Shown here piece by piece: positions 9,235 to 16,187 of a DNA stretch of 64,000 nt (the first letter of the stretch is position 1; each line of letters opens with the position of its first letter). The notes below the pieces were generated by a model that ran no database searches, was not told the DNA's origin, and worked only from the letters and a program-made list of their open reading frames with translations. Source of the stretch: Streptomyces albipurpureus (GTDB taxonomy: Bacteria > Actinomycetota > Actinomycetes > Streptomycetales > Streptomycetaceae); contig NZ_JAMQAW010000025.1 in the NCBI RefSeq assembly GCF_023701525.1, forward strand, positions 138,853 to 202,852. The letters run 5' to 3'. A program made the position numbers and the translations under genes.

Positions 9235-9272
9235 TTACGCGGCCGGTGATACCAGTGATACCGTCGATATCA
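9235..9272 (+). promoter_or_regulatory. Candidate leaderless promoter and repeats of the toxin-antitoxin pair
   Basis: TTACGC (9235-9240), 18 nt, TACCGT (9259-9264), then 7 nt to the ATG at 9272 suggest a leaderless transcript. Over the -10 region lie direct repeats GTGATACC (9246-9253 and 9255-9262) and the inverted repeat TGATA...TATCA (9256-9260/9268-9272), plausible binding sites for the encoded ribbon-helix-helix protein. Confidence 0.5.
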
Positions 9273-9553
9273 TGACCGAGCCAAGGGCCATGAGCCTGCG
9301 CTTTCCCGATCCCGAACAGCGCGCCACGATCGCCGCCGCCGCGAAGGCCGCGGGCGTCAGCATGCAGGAGTACATCCTTTCGGCCGCCTATGAGCGCGCC
9401 ACTGCCGTGGAAGCCACCTTCCTCGACCATTTCAAGGCGTCCGTTTCCCGCAGCCATGAGGCGTTCGCCGCCGAGGCCGGGAGCGATGAAGCCGACGGAC
9501 TGCGCTCGACCAGGCACGACCGTGAGCAGGGCGAGCAGGACCACGCCGCGTGA
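9272..9553 (+). CDS. Ribbon-helix-helix antitoxin-like protein
   Basis: A 93-residue protein. Residues 7-45 (MSLRFPDPEQRATIAAAAKA, then GVSMQEYILSAAYERA) match the Arc/MetJ or DUF1778-like ribbon-helix-helix layout: a short beta strand, then two helices. The C-terminal half is hydrophilic and probably disordered or toxin-binding. The stop overlaps the GTG start of the next gene (GTGA), the usual arrangement of antitoxin-toxin pairs. It probably represses its own promoter and neutralises the downstream Fic-like protein; both roles are inferred from family and context. Confidence 0.75.
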   Translation: MTEPRAMSLRFPDPEQRATIAAAAKAAGVSMQEYILSAAYERATAVEATFLDHFKASVSRSHEAFAAEAGSDEADGLRSTRHDREQGEQDHAA

Positions 9554-9948
9554 CCGAGCCTGAAGGCGACGAGCCCGAGTCGCACCGTATTGACGTCTCC
9601 TTCCTTCTGCACGCGGCCGAGCTACTGCCCGGTGACCCTCAGGTCGACGACTACGGTCCCCTCTACGCGGCCGTCGCCCGGGTGTACGCACGGGCCATGG
9701 ACCGCGATATCTACAGCTCGCAGCATCTGAAGGCCGCGGCACTGCTCCAGACCCTGGCGAAGATGCCCTGTCTGGAACACTCCAATGAGGCCTTCGCCTG
9801 GCACAGCACCGAAGCCTTCCTCGCCCTGGGGGGCCATGTGCTCGGCTACACGCCCAAAGCGGCGGTCGCCCTCGTCCAGGAGGCCGCCTCCGGCGCTCTG
9901 GACGTGGCTCGGATAAATCGCCAGCTACACGCCTGGACCGTGGTCTGA
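9550..9948 (+). CDS. Fic/Doc-like toxin component lacking the Fic catalytic motif
   Basis: A 132-residue protein that aligns by helix pattern with Doc-type Fic proteins of Streptomyces toxin-antitoxin loci (DYGPLYAAVARVYAR; HLKAAALLQTLAKMPCLEHS; AFLALGGHVLGY). In true Doc/Fic enzymes the central motif is HxFx(D/E)xN(K/G)R. Here the equivalent stretch reads HSNEAFAWH, so only the first His is kept and the nucleotide-transfer loop is gone. It starts with GTG overlapping the antitoxin stop. It may act without nucleotide transfer, or be an inactive relic. The family assignment is moderate. Confidence 0.65.
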   Translation: MTEPEGDEPESHRIDVSFLLHAAELLPGDPQVDDYGPLYAAVARVYARAMDRDIYSSQHLKAAALLQTLAKMPCLEHSNEAFAWHSTEAFLALGGHVLGYTPKAAVALVQEAASGALDVARINRQLHAWTVV

Positions 9949-10382
9949 CCTGACCGTTCGCTCCCACTCCGGTCAGGGTCTGCACACCCGCTCCCGCCTC
10001 CGCCGTCAGCCCCGGCTGCCCCTCGCCCGCTGGTATCAATGGCCCCACGTCGCTCCAGCCGACGGCACGGGGTTGGCGCCCCTCGCGAGGCGCCAACCCG
10101 GCGACATCCGGTTGCCCCCTTCCATGGACGCGTGCCACGGCGCGGGCTGGTGGGAGACGCTCACTCCGTGGCCAAGCGCGTTTTCGCCTGTTAAGGAGCT
10201 GAGTTCGCTGCGTCCCTCTAGGTGCGGGGCGCGACGACCCGCTTGAGCCGGTGTAGGCATCGAGCGGTCCGAGGCCCCTACGACCTGCCCGTCCGGCTTC
10301 CGCCGGTGCGACCCTCTCCTGTCACCGCCACCCTTTCGTATGGACCGTTCGCAAGGACAGAAGAGGGCTGAGCCGCTGCCCC
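9949..10382. other. Intergenic, no gene seen
   Basis: About 430 bp between the Fic-like gene and the convergent PPOX gene. I see no convincing coding frame, RNA gene or strong hairpin. Confidence 0.5.
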
Positions 10383-10811
10383 TCACCCCCCATCGGGAGC
10401 CGGGTGCACCGTCCGCTGCGCCGCGTACCACTCATCGCCCACCGGGACGCCCGCCAGGTTCCAGTTCCAGCTGATGGTGGGGGTGATGCGCATATAGGTG
10501 CCGTAGCCGATCCTTCCCACCCGTTCGAAGGGCTCCTCGGCCAGCCCGTAGATCCGCATGCACCGGGCGATGAAGGGGTCGAAGGAGATCATGTCGTCGA
10601 TGACGAGGGCGACCTTCTCATTGCCCGCCCTGACATTGCGGAACTTGCGGGTGTGGCTGACGGAGGGGCCAGAACCACCGACCCAGAAGTAGCTTCCGTC
10701 GAACTCGAAGTTGACTGGCACCACGTCGGGTTGCCCATCCGGTGAGGCACTCGCCAGACGCGCCAGTGGTTGGGATTGGAGGTAGGCGATCTCCTCGGGA
10801 GTGAACGCCAT
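10383..10811 (-). CDS. PPOX-class F420-dependent oxidoreductase
   Basis: A 142-residue split-beta-barrel protein of the pyridoxamine-phosphate-oxidase-like superfamily (LARLASASPDGQPDVVPVNF; VGGSGPSVSHTRKFRNVRAG; KVALVIDDM). The spacing resembles the actinobacterial F420-binding group rather than FMN-dependent PdxH. I placed the start at ATG 10811 (MAFTPEEIAY), where homology begins, although the frame is open further upstream. Cofactor and substrate are inferred from family only. It stands alone. Confidence 0.8.
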   Translation of the reverse strand: MAFTPEEIAYLQSQPLARLASASPDGQPDVVPVNFEFDGSYFWVGGSGPSVSHTRKFRNVRAGNEKVALVIDDMISFDPFIARCMRIYGLAEEPFERVGRIGYGTYMRITPTISWNWNLAGVPVGDEWYAAQRTVHPAPDGG

Positions 10812-11248
10812 GCGGTCTGTCCTTTCGTGTCCTGTCGTGGCTTTCTCGCCGCCGCTCGTCGTGGTCTGTTGTGGATGTCCCCGCGGCTGATCCACGACGT
10901 GCTGAAGGCGGGTGACCCGGCCGCGGTGAGCGGTGCGCTTCAGCAGAAACCGCTTCGCAGCGCGGACCAGGTCCGGGCTGTTTGCCTCCCTCAGGCGCTC
11001 CTCCTTGGCGCTCTTCTCCTTTGGCGCTCCCCCGAAACAGGCCTCTCCTCTCCCTCTGGGCACACCATTCACCCGAATCGACACCGGTCGCCCTCTCCCG
11101 CGGCGATAGGAGCCCATCGCCTTCGCGCACCGGCTGGGACCCAACGCTCTCCCACCTCATGGGCCGGCTGATCAGAGCCATCGGGCCAGCACGGGTGCCC
11201 GCAGATATCGACGTCCCGTCTGGGCCCGAGGCGTTCGCGAAAACCTCG
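10812..11248. other. Intergenic, no gene seen
   Basis: About 440 bp upstream of the PPOX gene on one side and of the exporter leader on the other. Frames are open but show no recognisable domain. Confidence 0.45.
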
Positions 11249-11278
11249 TGGACAGCTCAGCGTCTCTGTCACTAACCT
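11249..11278 (+). promoter_or_regulatory. Promoter of the exporter leader
   Basis: TGGACA (11249-11254), an 18-bp spacer and TAACCT (11273-11278) form a housekeeping-type promoter. The expected start point coincides with the GTG at 11285, so the leader transcript would be leaderless. Confidence 0.55.
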
Positions 11279-11284
11279 GCGATC

Positions 11285-11353
11285 GTGTCCAGCCCTGAGG
11301 CGTCAAGACTGTCGCCACCGGTCGCCCGGTGGCTTCCCGCGCTGTCAATCTGA
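11285..11353 (+). CDS. Leader peptide of the chloramphenicol-type exporter
   Basis: A 22-codon ORF from GTG 11285 to TGA 11351-11353 (begins MSSPEASRL, ends WLPALSI). No SD precedes it, but the -10 box TAACCT ends 6 nt before the GTG, so it would be read from a leaderless mRNA. It lies between a promoter and alternative stem-loops in front of a CmlR-like exporter. Translational or transcriptional attenuation is a known way to make phenicol-resistance genes inducible in actinomycetes; that role here is inference. Confidence 0.5.
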   Translation: MSSPEASRLSPPVARWLPALSI

Positions 11354-11401
11354 CTCCCCCGCCTTGAGCGCACCGCCCAAGGCCCGCCGGAGTGCGCCTT
11401 G
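11314..11401 (+). promoter_or_regulatory. Alternative stem-loops of an exporter attenuator
   Basis: A perfect hairpin GCCACCGG/CCGGTGGC (11314-11321/11326-11333) sits inside the leader ORF. After the stop, arms A GCCTTG (11361-11366), B CAAGGC (11378-11383) and C GCCTTG (11396-11401) allow mutually exclusive A:B or B:C pairing. ACTCC at the leader stop (11353-11357) is complementary to the exporter SD region GGAGT (11462-11466). Confidence 0.5.
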
Positions 11402-11471
11402 ACGTGTGTACGGCCGCCGCCCGCGACCCACCGCTGCCCTTTTCGGTTCTGTGATGGCTGTGGAGTTTGCC

Positions 11472-12683
11472 GTGCCCCTCGTTCTCTATCTGCTCGCAGT
11501 GGCGGTCTTCGCCCAAGGAACGTCCGAGTTCATGCTGTCCGGTCTGATTCCGGACATCGCCCGTGACCTTCGGGTCTCCATCCCAGCGGCCGGACATCTG
11601 ACCTCGGCCTTCGCCGTGGGAATGGTTGTCGGAGCCCCGCTGATGGCGGTGGCGAGCATGCGCTGGTCCCGTCGGCGCGCGCTGTTGGCCTTCCTCCTGG
11701 TGTTTCTGCTGGTCCATGTGGTGGGCGCGCTCACCACGAGTTACGGGGTGCTGCTGGCGACTCGGATCGTCGCCGCGCTCGCCAATGCCGGTTTCCTCGC
11801 GGTGGCGCTGGCGACCGCGACCAGCCTGGTCGAACCCCGGGCCAAGGGACGTGCGACCTCGATCCTGCTCGGTGGGATCACCCTGGCCTGTGTCGTGGGG
11901 GTGCCCGGTGGCGCTGTTCTGGGGCAGTTGTGGGGCTGGCGCTCCGCGTTCTGGGCGGTGGCCCTGCTGTCGGTGCCGGCAGTCCTCGCCGTTGTCACAG
12001 CGGTCCCTGCCGGTGAACCCTCCGCTGGGGCCGGTGGCGTACGCGGCGAGTTGGGTGCCCTGCGCCATCCCCGCTTGATGGTGACGCTGCTGTTGGGTGC
12101 GCTGGTCAACGGTGCGACGTTCTGTGCGTTCACCTATCTCGCCCCGCTGGTCACCGATGTCACAGCGTTGGGTTCTGTCTGGGTGCCGGCCGTTCTGGCG
12201 CTCTTCGGTCTGGGCTCATTCATCGGTGTCACCGTCGCCGGCCGCTTCGCGGATCTCCGCCCCCTGCCCCTGCTGGCAGTGGGCGGAGCGGCACTACTGG
12301 GCGGCTGGGTGGTGTTCGCCCTCTGGGCCCATCACCTGGTGACGGCGCTCATCCTCGTCTTCCTCCAAGGCGCGCTCTCCTTCGCCGTCGGCTCAACCAT
12401 CATCAGTCAGGTGTTCTACGCGGCCCCGGCGGCACCGACCCTGGCAGGGGCCTACGCAACGGCCTCCTTCAACGTTGGCGCGGCCCTGGGGCCTTGGCTC
12501 GGCGGCGTCACGATCGGGGCGGGATTCGGCTACCGATCACCGTTGTGGATGAGCGCGCTGCTGGTGGCACTCGCCCTGCTGGTCGCGGGCGGAGCGTTCA
12601 CCCGACTGTCGGACACCGCGGGGAGAGTACGCCGCCCACCGCAAGTTCGTTCGTACACTGGTGTGATGCGCCGACGACATTGA
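11472..12683 (+). CDS. CmlR-like MFS drug exporter (phenicol type)
   Basis: A 403-residue, 12-helix major facilitator protein. It resembles the S. lividans/S. venezuelae chloramphenicol exporters along its length: PLVLYLLAVAVFAQGTSEFM, LTSAFAVGMVVGAP, RIVAALANAGFLAVAL, GVPGGAVLGQLWGWRSAFW, and LVFLQGALSFAVGSTI. Known homologues begin at the equivalent of this GTG, and GGAG lies 6 nt upstream; an ATG at 11454 is the alternative. It probably expels chloramphenicol or florfenicol-like drugs by proton antiport. A leader ORF and stem-loops upstream suggest induction by ribosome stalling. Confidence 0.85.
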   Translation: MPLVLYLLAVAVFAQGTSEFMLSGLIPDIARDLRVSIPAAGHLTSAFAVGMVVGAPLMAVASMRWSRRRALLAFLLVFLLVHVVGALTTSYGVLLATRIVAALANAGFLAVALATATSLVEPRAKGRATSILLGGITLACVVGVPGGAVLGQLWGWRSAFWAVALLSVPAVLAVVTAVPAGEPSAGAGGVRGELGALRHPRLMVTLLLGALVNGATFCAFTYLAPLVTDVTALGSVWVPAVLALFGLGSFIGVTVAGRFADLRPLPLLAVGGAALLGGWVVFALWAHHLVTALILVFLQGALSFAVGSTIISQVFYAAPAAPTLAGAYATASFNVGAALGPWLGGVTIGAGFGYRSPLWMSALLVALALLVAGGAFTRLSDTAGRVRRPPQVRSYTGVMRRRH

Positions 12684-12855
12684 TCCTCAAGTGAGTGTTC
12701 GCGTACGCGGTGCGCGCCCAGCAGCAGGCGCGCCGCGTATGCGCCATGCGCGGCCTTCGGCACGGGTGGAACGCATGCGACGGGTTGCCGAGGACCCCCA
12801 TCGGTAGCGAGCGGTCCTCCCAACCGTCCGTTCCGTCGCCGAAGGAAACCCCGTC

Positions 12856-14187
12856 ATGCCCTTCCTCCCCTCACCCGCGCCCACGCGCAGCGCCGCACCT
12901 ACCGTCCAGGTCCGAAGACTGGAGCGAAAGCTCCTCGTCTATGCCGGTCTTGACGATCTGATCCTGCTCTACCCCGTCTACGCGGTGCTCTTCACCGATC
13001 ATGGGCTGAGTACCGCCGAGATCTCCTCCCTGTTCGTCGTCGGTTCGCTGACCGGGATCCTGTTGGAGGTACCGTCCGGGGTCTGGGCGGACACGGTTTC
13101 CCGGCGCCGTGTGTTGGTCGTCGGTCCCCTGCTGTCAGCGGTGGGATTCGCCCTCTGGGTCACCCTGCCGGGATATGCCTCCTTCGCCCTGGGCATGGTC
13201 CTCTGGTCCGGTGGAGGTGCGCTGCGCTCGGGTTCCATGGAGGCGCTGGCCTATGAAGAACTGGAGCGCCTAGGAGCGGCGAACCGCTATGTCCGACTGA
13301 TGGGAAGGGCCGCTACAGCGAGTACCACGGCCACGGCGCTGGCGATCGCGGCGGCGGGTCCGTCCACCGCCTGGGGCGGTTACGGACTACTGGGAGCAGC
13401 CAGTGTCATGGTCTGCGTGTTGTGTTCACTCTCGGCTCTGGCACTGCCTGAACACCGTCCCCGGAACAGCGAGGCGGCATGGGGTCCGCAGCCCCAGGTG
13501 GACGGCCCCGCGGTGCCGGTCGACCGAGCCGCGGCCGATCGGGCAGCATGCCCCAGCAGCGGTGTTGATCGGTCGAAGGAGCACGGCGGTGAGTCGGACA
13601 CGGGGATCCTGGCAACCCTGAGGACGGGTCTGGACGAGGTGCGTGCCAGCAAGCGCGTACGGTACGCACTGTTTCTGGCGGTCCTGCTGACCTCGATCTG
13701 GGGCGCCTTGGAGGAGTTCGTACCGCTCCTGGCCGGGGAGACCGGAGTGGCGACCCGGGACGTTCCATGGCTTGTGCTCACCGTCTGGGTGGGAGTGTCG
13801 CTCGGTGGTCTGCTGACAGCACCGGCCGAGCGGCTGCCTGCCCATGTGCTCGGGGCGGTCCTGGCGGTTGCCGCTGCCCTGATGGCGGTCAGCACACTCT
13901 CCGGGGAACCGGTCGGCTTCGTCCTGCTCGGGCTGGCGTTCCTGGTCTTCCAACTCACCGATGTGGTGGGCGATGCCCGGCTTCAGAGCGCGATCACCGG
14001 CACCAGCCGGGCCACGGTCACTTCCCTGGCCGGGCTCGGCACCAGTGTGACCACCCTGCTGGTGTACGCCGTGTACGGCGCGGCTGCTGGGCTTCTCACC
14101 CATGGTCAGTTGTTTGCCCTGTTTGCCCTCCCCTACCTCGGAGTCGCCTATGTGCTGGCACGCGCGAGGCGTCTCCACACTCCCTGA
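12856..14187 (+). CDS. MFS transporter
   Basis: A 443-residue, roughly 12-helix major facilitator. Residues 20-60 (RRLERKLLVYAGLDDLILLY) lead into the first helix. The loop after helix 2 reads GVWADTVSRRRVLVVG, a good form of the MFS motif A. A long hydrophilic loop of about 70 residues sits between the two six-helix halves. The sequence resembles actinobacterial multidrug-type MFS proteins with no known substrate. It follows the phenicol exporter by 170 bp on the same strand; no terminator is obvious between them, but co-transcription is not certain. Confidence 0.85.
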   Translation: MPFLPSPAPTRSAAPTVQVRRLERKLLVYAGLDDLILLYPVYAVLFTDHGLSTAEISSLFVVGSLTGILLEVPSGVWADTVSRRRVLVVGPLLSAVGFALWVTLPGYASFALGMVLWSGGGALRSGSMEALAYEELERLGAANRYVRLMGRAATASTTATALAIAAAGPSTAWGGYGLLGAASVMVCVLCSLSALALPEHRPRNSEAAWGPQPQVDGPAVPVDRAAADRAACPSSGVDRSKEHGGESDTGILATLRTGLDEVRASKRVRYALFLAVLLTSIWGALEEFVPLLAGETGVATRDVPWLVLTVWVGVSLGGLLTAPAERLPAHVLGAVLAVAAALMAVSTLSGEPVGFVLLGLAFLVFQLTDVVGDARLQSAITGTSRATVTSLAGLGTSVTTLLVYAVYGAAAGLLTHGQLFALFALPYLGVAYVLARARRLHTP

Positions 14188-14583
14188 GGCAGCCGACGGA
14201 GACACCTCGTACGCAAGGCTGGAAGGGTCCTTCACCGAGAGGCTCACATCCCATGGGCCGGTCGTGCATGGGGTCAACGAGGAGCCTGAAAGGTTGATTT
14301 GGCGGTGATGCTCGCGGTTCCGTGCCACGGTGGAGTGCTCCCTGCCATGCGTGAGGATCTGCGGGACAGGGCAGTGTCGGGTTTACGGGGGCATAACGCT
14401 TGCGCCTGGGCGATCGCTTTCGCCATGCTGCACTTCTTTCCTTCCGCTGCCCACGCCCGCGACACCGAGCACCGGCCGCGAAGCCCCTGACCGCGAGGCG
14501 GGGCCTCTTCCCCGCCCAGGGGGGAGGCCCCACCCAGGCGGGAGACCCCATCTTGGTAGCACCTGGGGAAGCTGATCCAGGTG
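14188..14583. other. Convergent intergenic region
   Basis: About 400 bp between convergent genes. Apart from the strong hairpin at 14500-14531 I see no gene or RNA. Confidence 0.5.
14500..14531. terminator. Bidirectional hairpin terminator
   Basis: GGGGCCTC (14500-14507) pairs with GAGGCCCC (14524-14531), and the loop itself holds a CCCC/GGGG extension. It lies between the convergent MFS and nitroreductase-hemerythrin genes. Confidence 0.6.
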
Positions 14584-15414
14584 CTACCCGTCGAGGAGCG
14601 GAAGCAGCTCCTCTTCCTCGTAGACAAGGTGCGCCTCCAGTTCACGTGTGAGCCGCTCAACCTCGGACACGGCCGTGAGCGGGTCCGGGTCCTTCCTGGA
14701 GATGACTCGCTGGAGGTCCTCGACCAGGGTCGCGATCCTGCGATGTTCTTCCTGAAGACGATCGATGACGGAAGCAGAAGCAGGGTGCTGACGGGCCAGC
14801 GCCGGGAACAACATCGTGTCTTCGCCGGTGTGATGGTTGTGCAGGCCCTGGCAGAGGGTCAGGCAGTTCATTCGTAGCTGAGCACCCAGACCGGGTCCCG
14901 AAGCGGTGAACTCGGATCGAATCAGAGCGAGTTCACGTCGAAACCCCTGATGGATCAACTTGATCGCCTCGCCCGGTGACGAGGCTGCGACGTTCGGCGG
15001 GCCGGGGATCTCCCGGAGGGCGACGACAGGGATGACACGGGATGTCTTCGCCTGGTAGTCGGCCCATCCGGGGTCGTCCTCTACCGCCCGGGCGAAGACG
15101 GTGTCACGTTCTGCGTCTGCCAGGACGGTGGCTTGCGCCTCGTAGGTGAAGGCTCCCGCCTCCACGGTGACCCGGGGATTGGCCACGATGTTGTGGTACC
15201 AGGCCGGATGCCGGGGCGCACCGGCGGCGGACGCGATGATGAGGACTCGCTCGCCTCCATCCGGGAGGTAGGCGACGGGGGTGGTGTGCTTGGCTCCCGA
15301 CCGGGCTCCCGTAGTGGTGAGCAGGAGCAGCCGGGTCCCCTCGAAAAGACCGCCGGCATATCCGCCGTTGGCCCGAAAATCATCGATGACCTGCTGATTG
15401 AAGTCGTTTGGCAT
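14584..15414 (-). CDS. F420-type nitroreductase (DDN) fused to a hemerythrin HHE domain
   Basis: A 276-residue two-domain protein. Residues 1-135 match the deazaflavin-dependent nitroreductase (Ddn) family: LLLLTTTGARSGAKHTTPVAYLPDG and HPAWYHNIVANPRVTVEAG. Residues 145-276 form a four-helix HHE hemerythrin with His/Glu ligands in HNHHTGEDTMLFPAL, LQEEHRRI and HLVYEEEELLPLL. That bundle would carry a di-iron centre. Start ATG 15414 is set by homology and an upstream purine-rich SD. It may couple F420H2-dependent reduction to oxygen, NO or redox sensing (inference). The 5' leader holds a separate small ORF and terminator. Confidence 0.88.
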   Translation of the reverse strand: MPNDFNQQVIDDFRANGGYAGGLFEGTRLLLLTTTGARSGAKHTTPVAYLPDGGERVLIIASAAGAPRHPAWYHNIVANPRVTVEAGAFTYEAQATVLADAERDTVFARAVEDDPGWADYQAKTSRVIPVVALREIPGPPNVAASSPGEAIKLIHQGFRRELALIRSEFTASGPGLGAQLRMNCLTLCQGLHNHHTGEDTMLFPALARQHPASASVIDRLQEEHRRIATLVEDLQRVISRKDPDPLTAVSEVERLTRELEAHLVYEEEELLPLLDG

Positions 15415-15603
15415 TCTCTGCTTTCTCTGTGCAAGTGCCGTGCGCCTACTGACCCGTAGGCCATGTGCGGGCATGGGGAATGAGCTGCTCTGAAACGCGA
15501 AGAAATGGATCGACTGATACATCAGCCGCAACACCGCAGCGAAGGAAGAGACACTTCAACGGCGAAAAAAGCCCGAAATAGGGGCACCCGAGGTATGGGC
15601 GAC

Positions 15604-15627
15604 AAAAAGGCGGGGCTCGCACCCGCC
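15604..15627 (-). terminator. Intrinsic terminator in the DDN-hemerythrin leader
   Basis: On the minus strand GGCGGG (15627-15622) pairs with CCCGCC (15614-15609) and is followed by five T (15608-15604). A second, weaker GCCC/GGGC hairpin followed by six T lies at 15565-15585. Both are upstream of the gene starting at 15414, so they act as attenuators rather than end-of-gene terminators. Confidence 0.65.
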
Positions 15628-15633
15628 TCGGAT

Positions 15634-15690
15634 TCACTCCGAGGCCGGGAACCCTTCTCGCTTCTGGCACATGGCCGACCCGGCAGTCAC
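15634..15690 (-). CDS. Leader peptide upstream of DDN-hemerythrin gene
   Basis: An 18-codon ORF (MTAGSAMCQKREGFPASE, GTG start at 15690, TGA at 15636-15634). It begins 7 nt after a perfect TAGGAT -10 box, so it is probably leaderless. Its last codons form the 5' arm of a hairpin (15645-15639 with 15631-15625). The 3' arm of that hairpin overlaps the first arm of the intrinsic terminator by three bases (15627-15625). A ribosome at the stop would free the terminator; a ribosome stalled earlier would let the competing hairpin form. This is inference from geometry. Confidence 0.5.
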   Translation of the reverse strand: MTAGSAMCQKREGFPASE

Positions 15691-15697
15691 ATCGAGC

Positions 15698-15727
15698 ATC
15701 CTATGCACGACACGGACGCCGGGGCAA
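15698..15727 (-). promoter_or_regulatory. Promoter of the DDN-hemerythrin leader
   Basis: TTGCCC (15727-15722), 18-bp spacer, TAGGAT (15703-15698) on the minus strand. This is a very good housekeeping-sigma promoter for Streptomyces, with the start expected at the leader GTG. Confidence 0.7.
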
Positions 15728-16187
15728 TGCGCTTTCCCTGGGGTGAGCCGACGAAGGCATGCCCTCTGACTCCGGCATCCAGTACCGTTCGGCGCCGCTC
15801 CCCCATCGCTCCCGTTCAGTTCAGCCCTGAGGCCTGCCGGTCCACGCAGGTGTTCCGTTCCCTCTCTCCACTGCTGTTTCGCCATCTCACAGGCCATGGG
15901 GCGAACCCGGTGCCCCAGCCTGACCGCCATCATCCCCAACTGGCCGACCACAGCGGCGGACAGACGGTGATCTGGTGATGGTCGGCGCGCCTGCGCCCAA
16001 CGCGGGGATGTTCCCGGACACGCCCCGGTATCCGGCCGGCGGGCCGGTAGGGGAAGGGAACCGCGGGGCGCGAAATGGTGTCTGCTGTGGGGAGAGCGAG
16101 TGAGTTGCCGTGCGGCACCACGACTCGGCAACCGTGCGGTCATCAGGAGTTGGCGGACGGCACCAGCCGTGGGGCGAGGAGGACGGG
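15728..16187. other. Divergent intergenic region
   Basis: About 460 bp between the minus-strand leader promoter and the kinase gene. Several frames are open, but none shows recognisable domains. Confidence 0.45.

Noticed and set aside
10770..11171. Plus-strand frame in the PPOX upstream region resembling a decayed gene
   Set aside because: It begins antisense to the PPOX gene and has no recognisable domain or SD.
15609..15645. tRNA-like stem-loop pair: a 5-bp stem with 7-nt loop (UCA in anticodon position) beside a T-arm-like hairpin
   Set aside because: No acceptor stem or D-arm can be drawn on either strand. The minus-strand T-run, TAGGAT promoter and small ORF fit an attenuator better.
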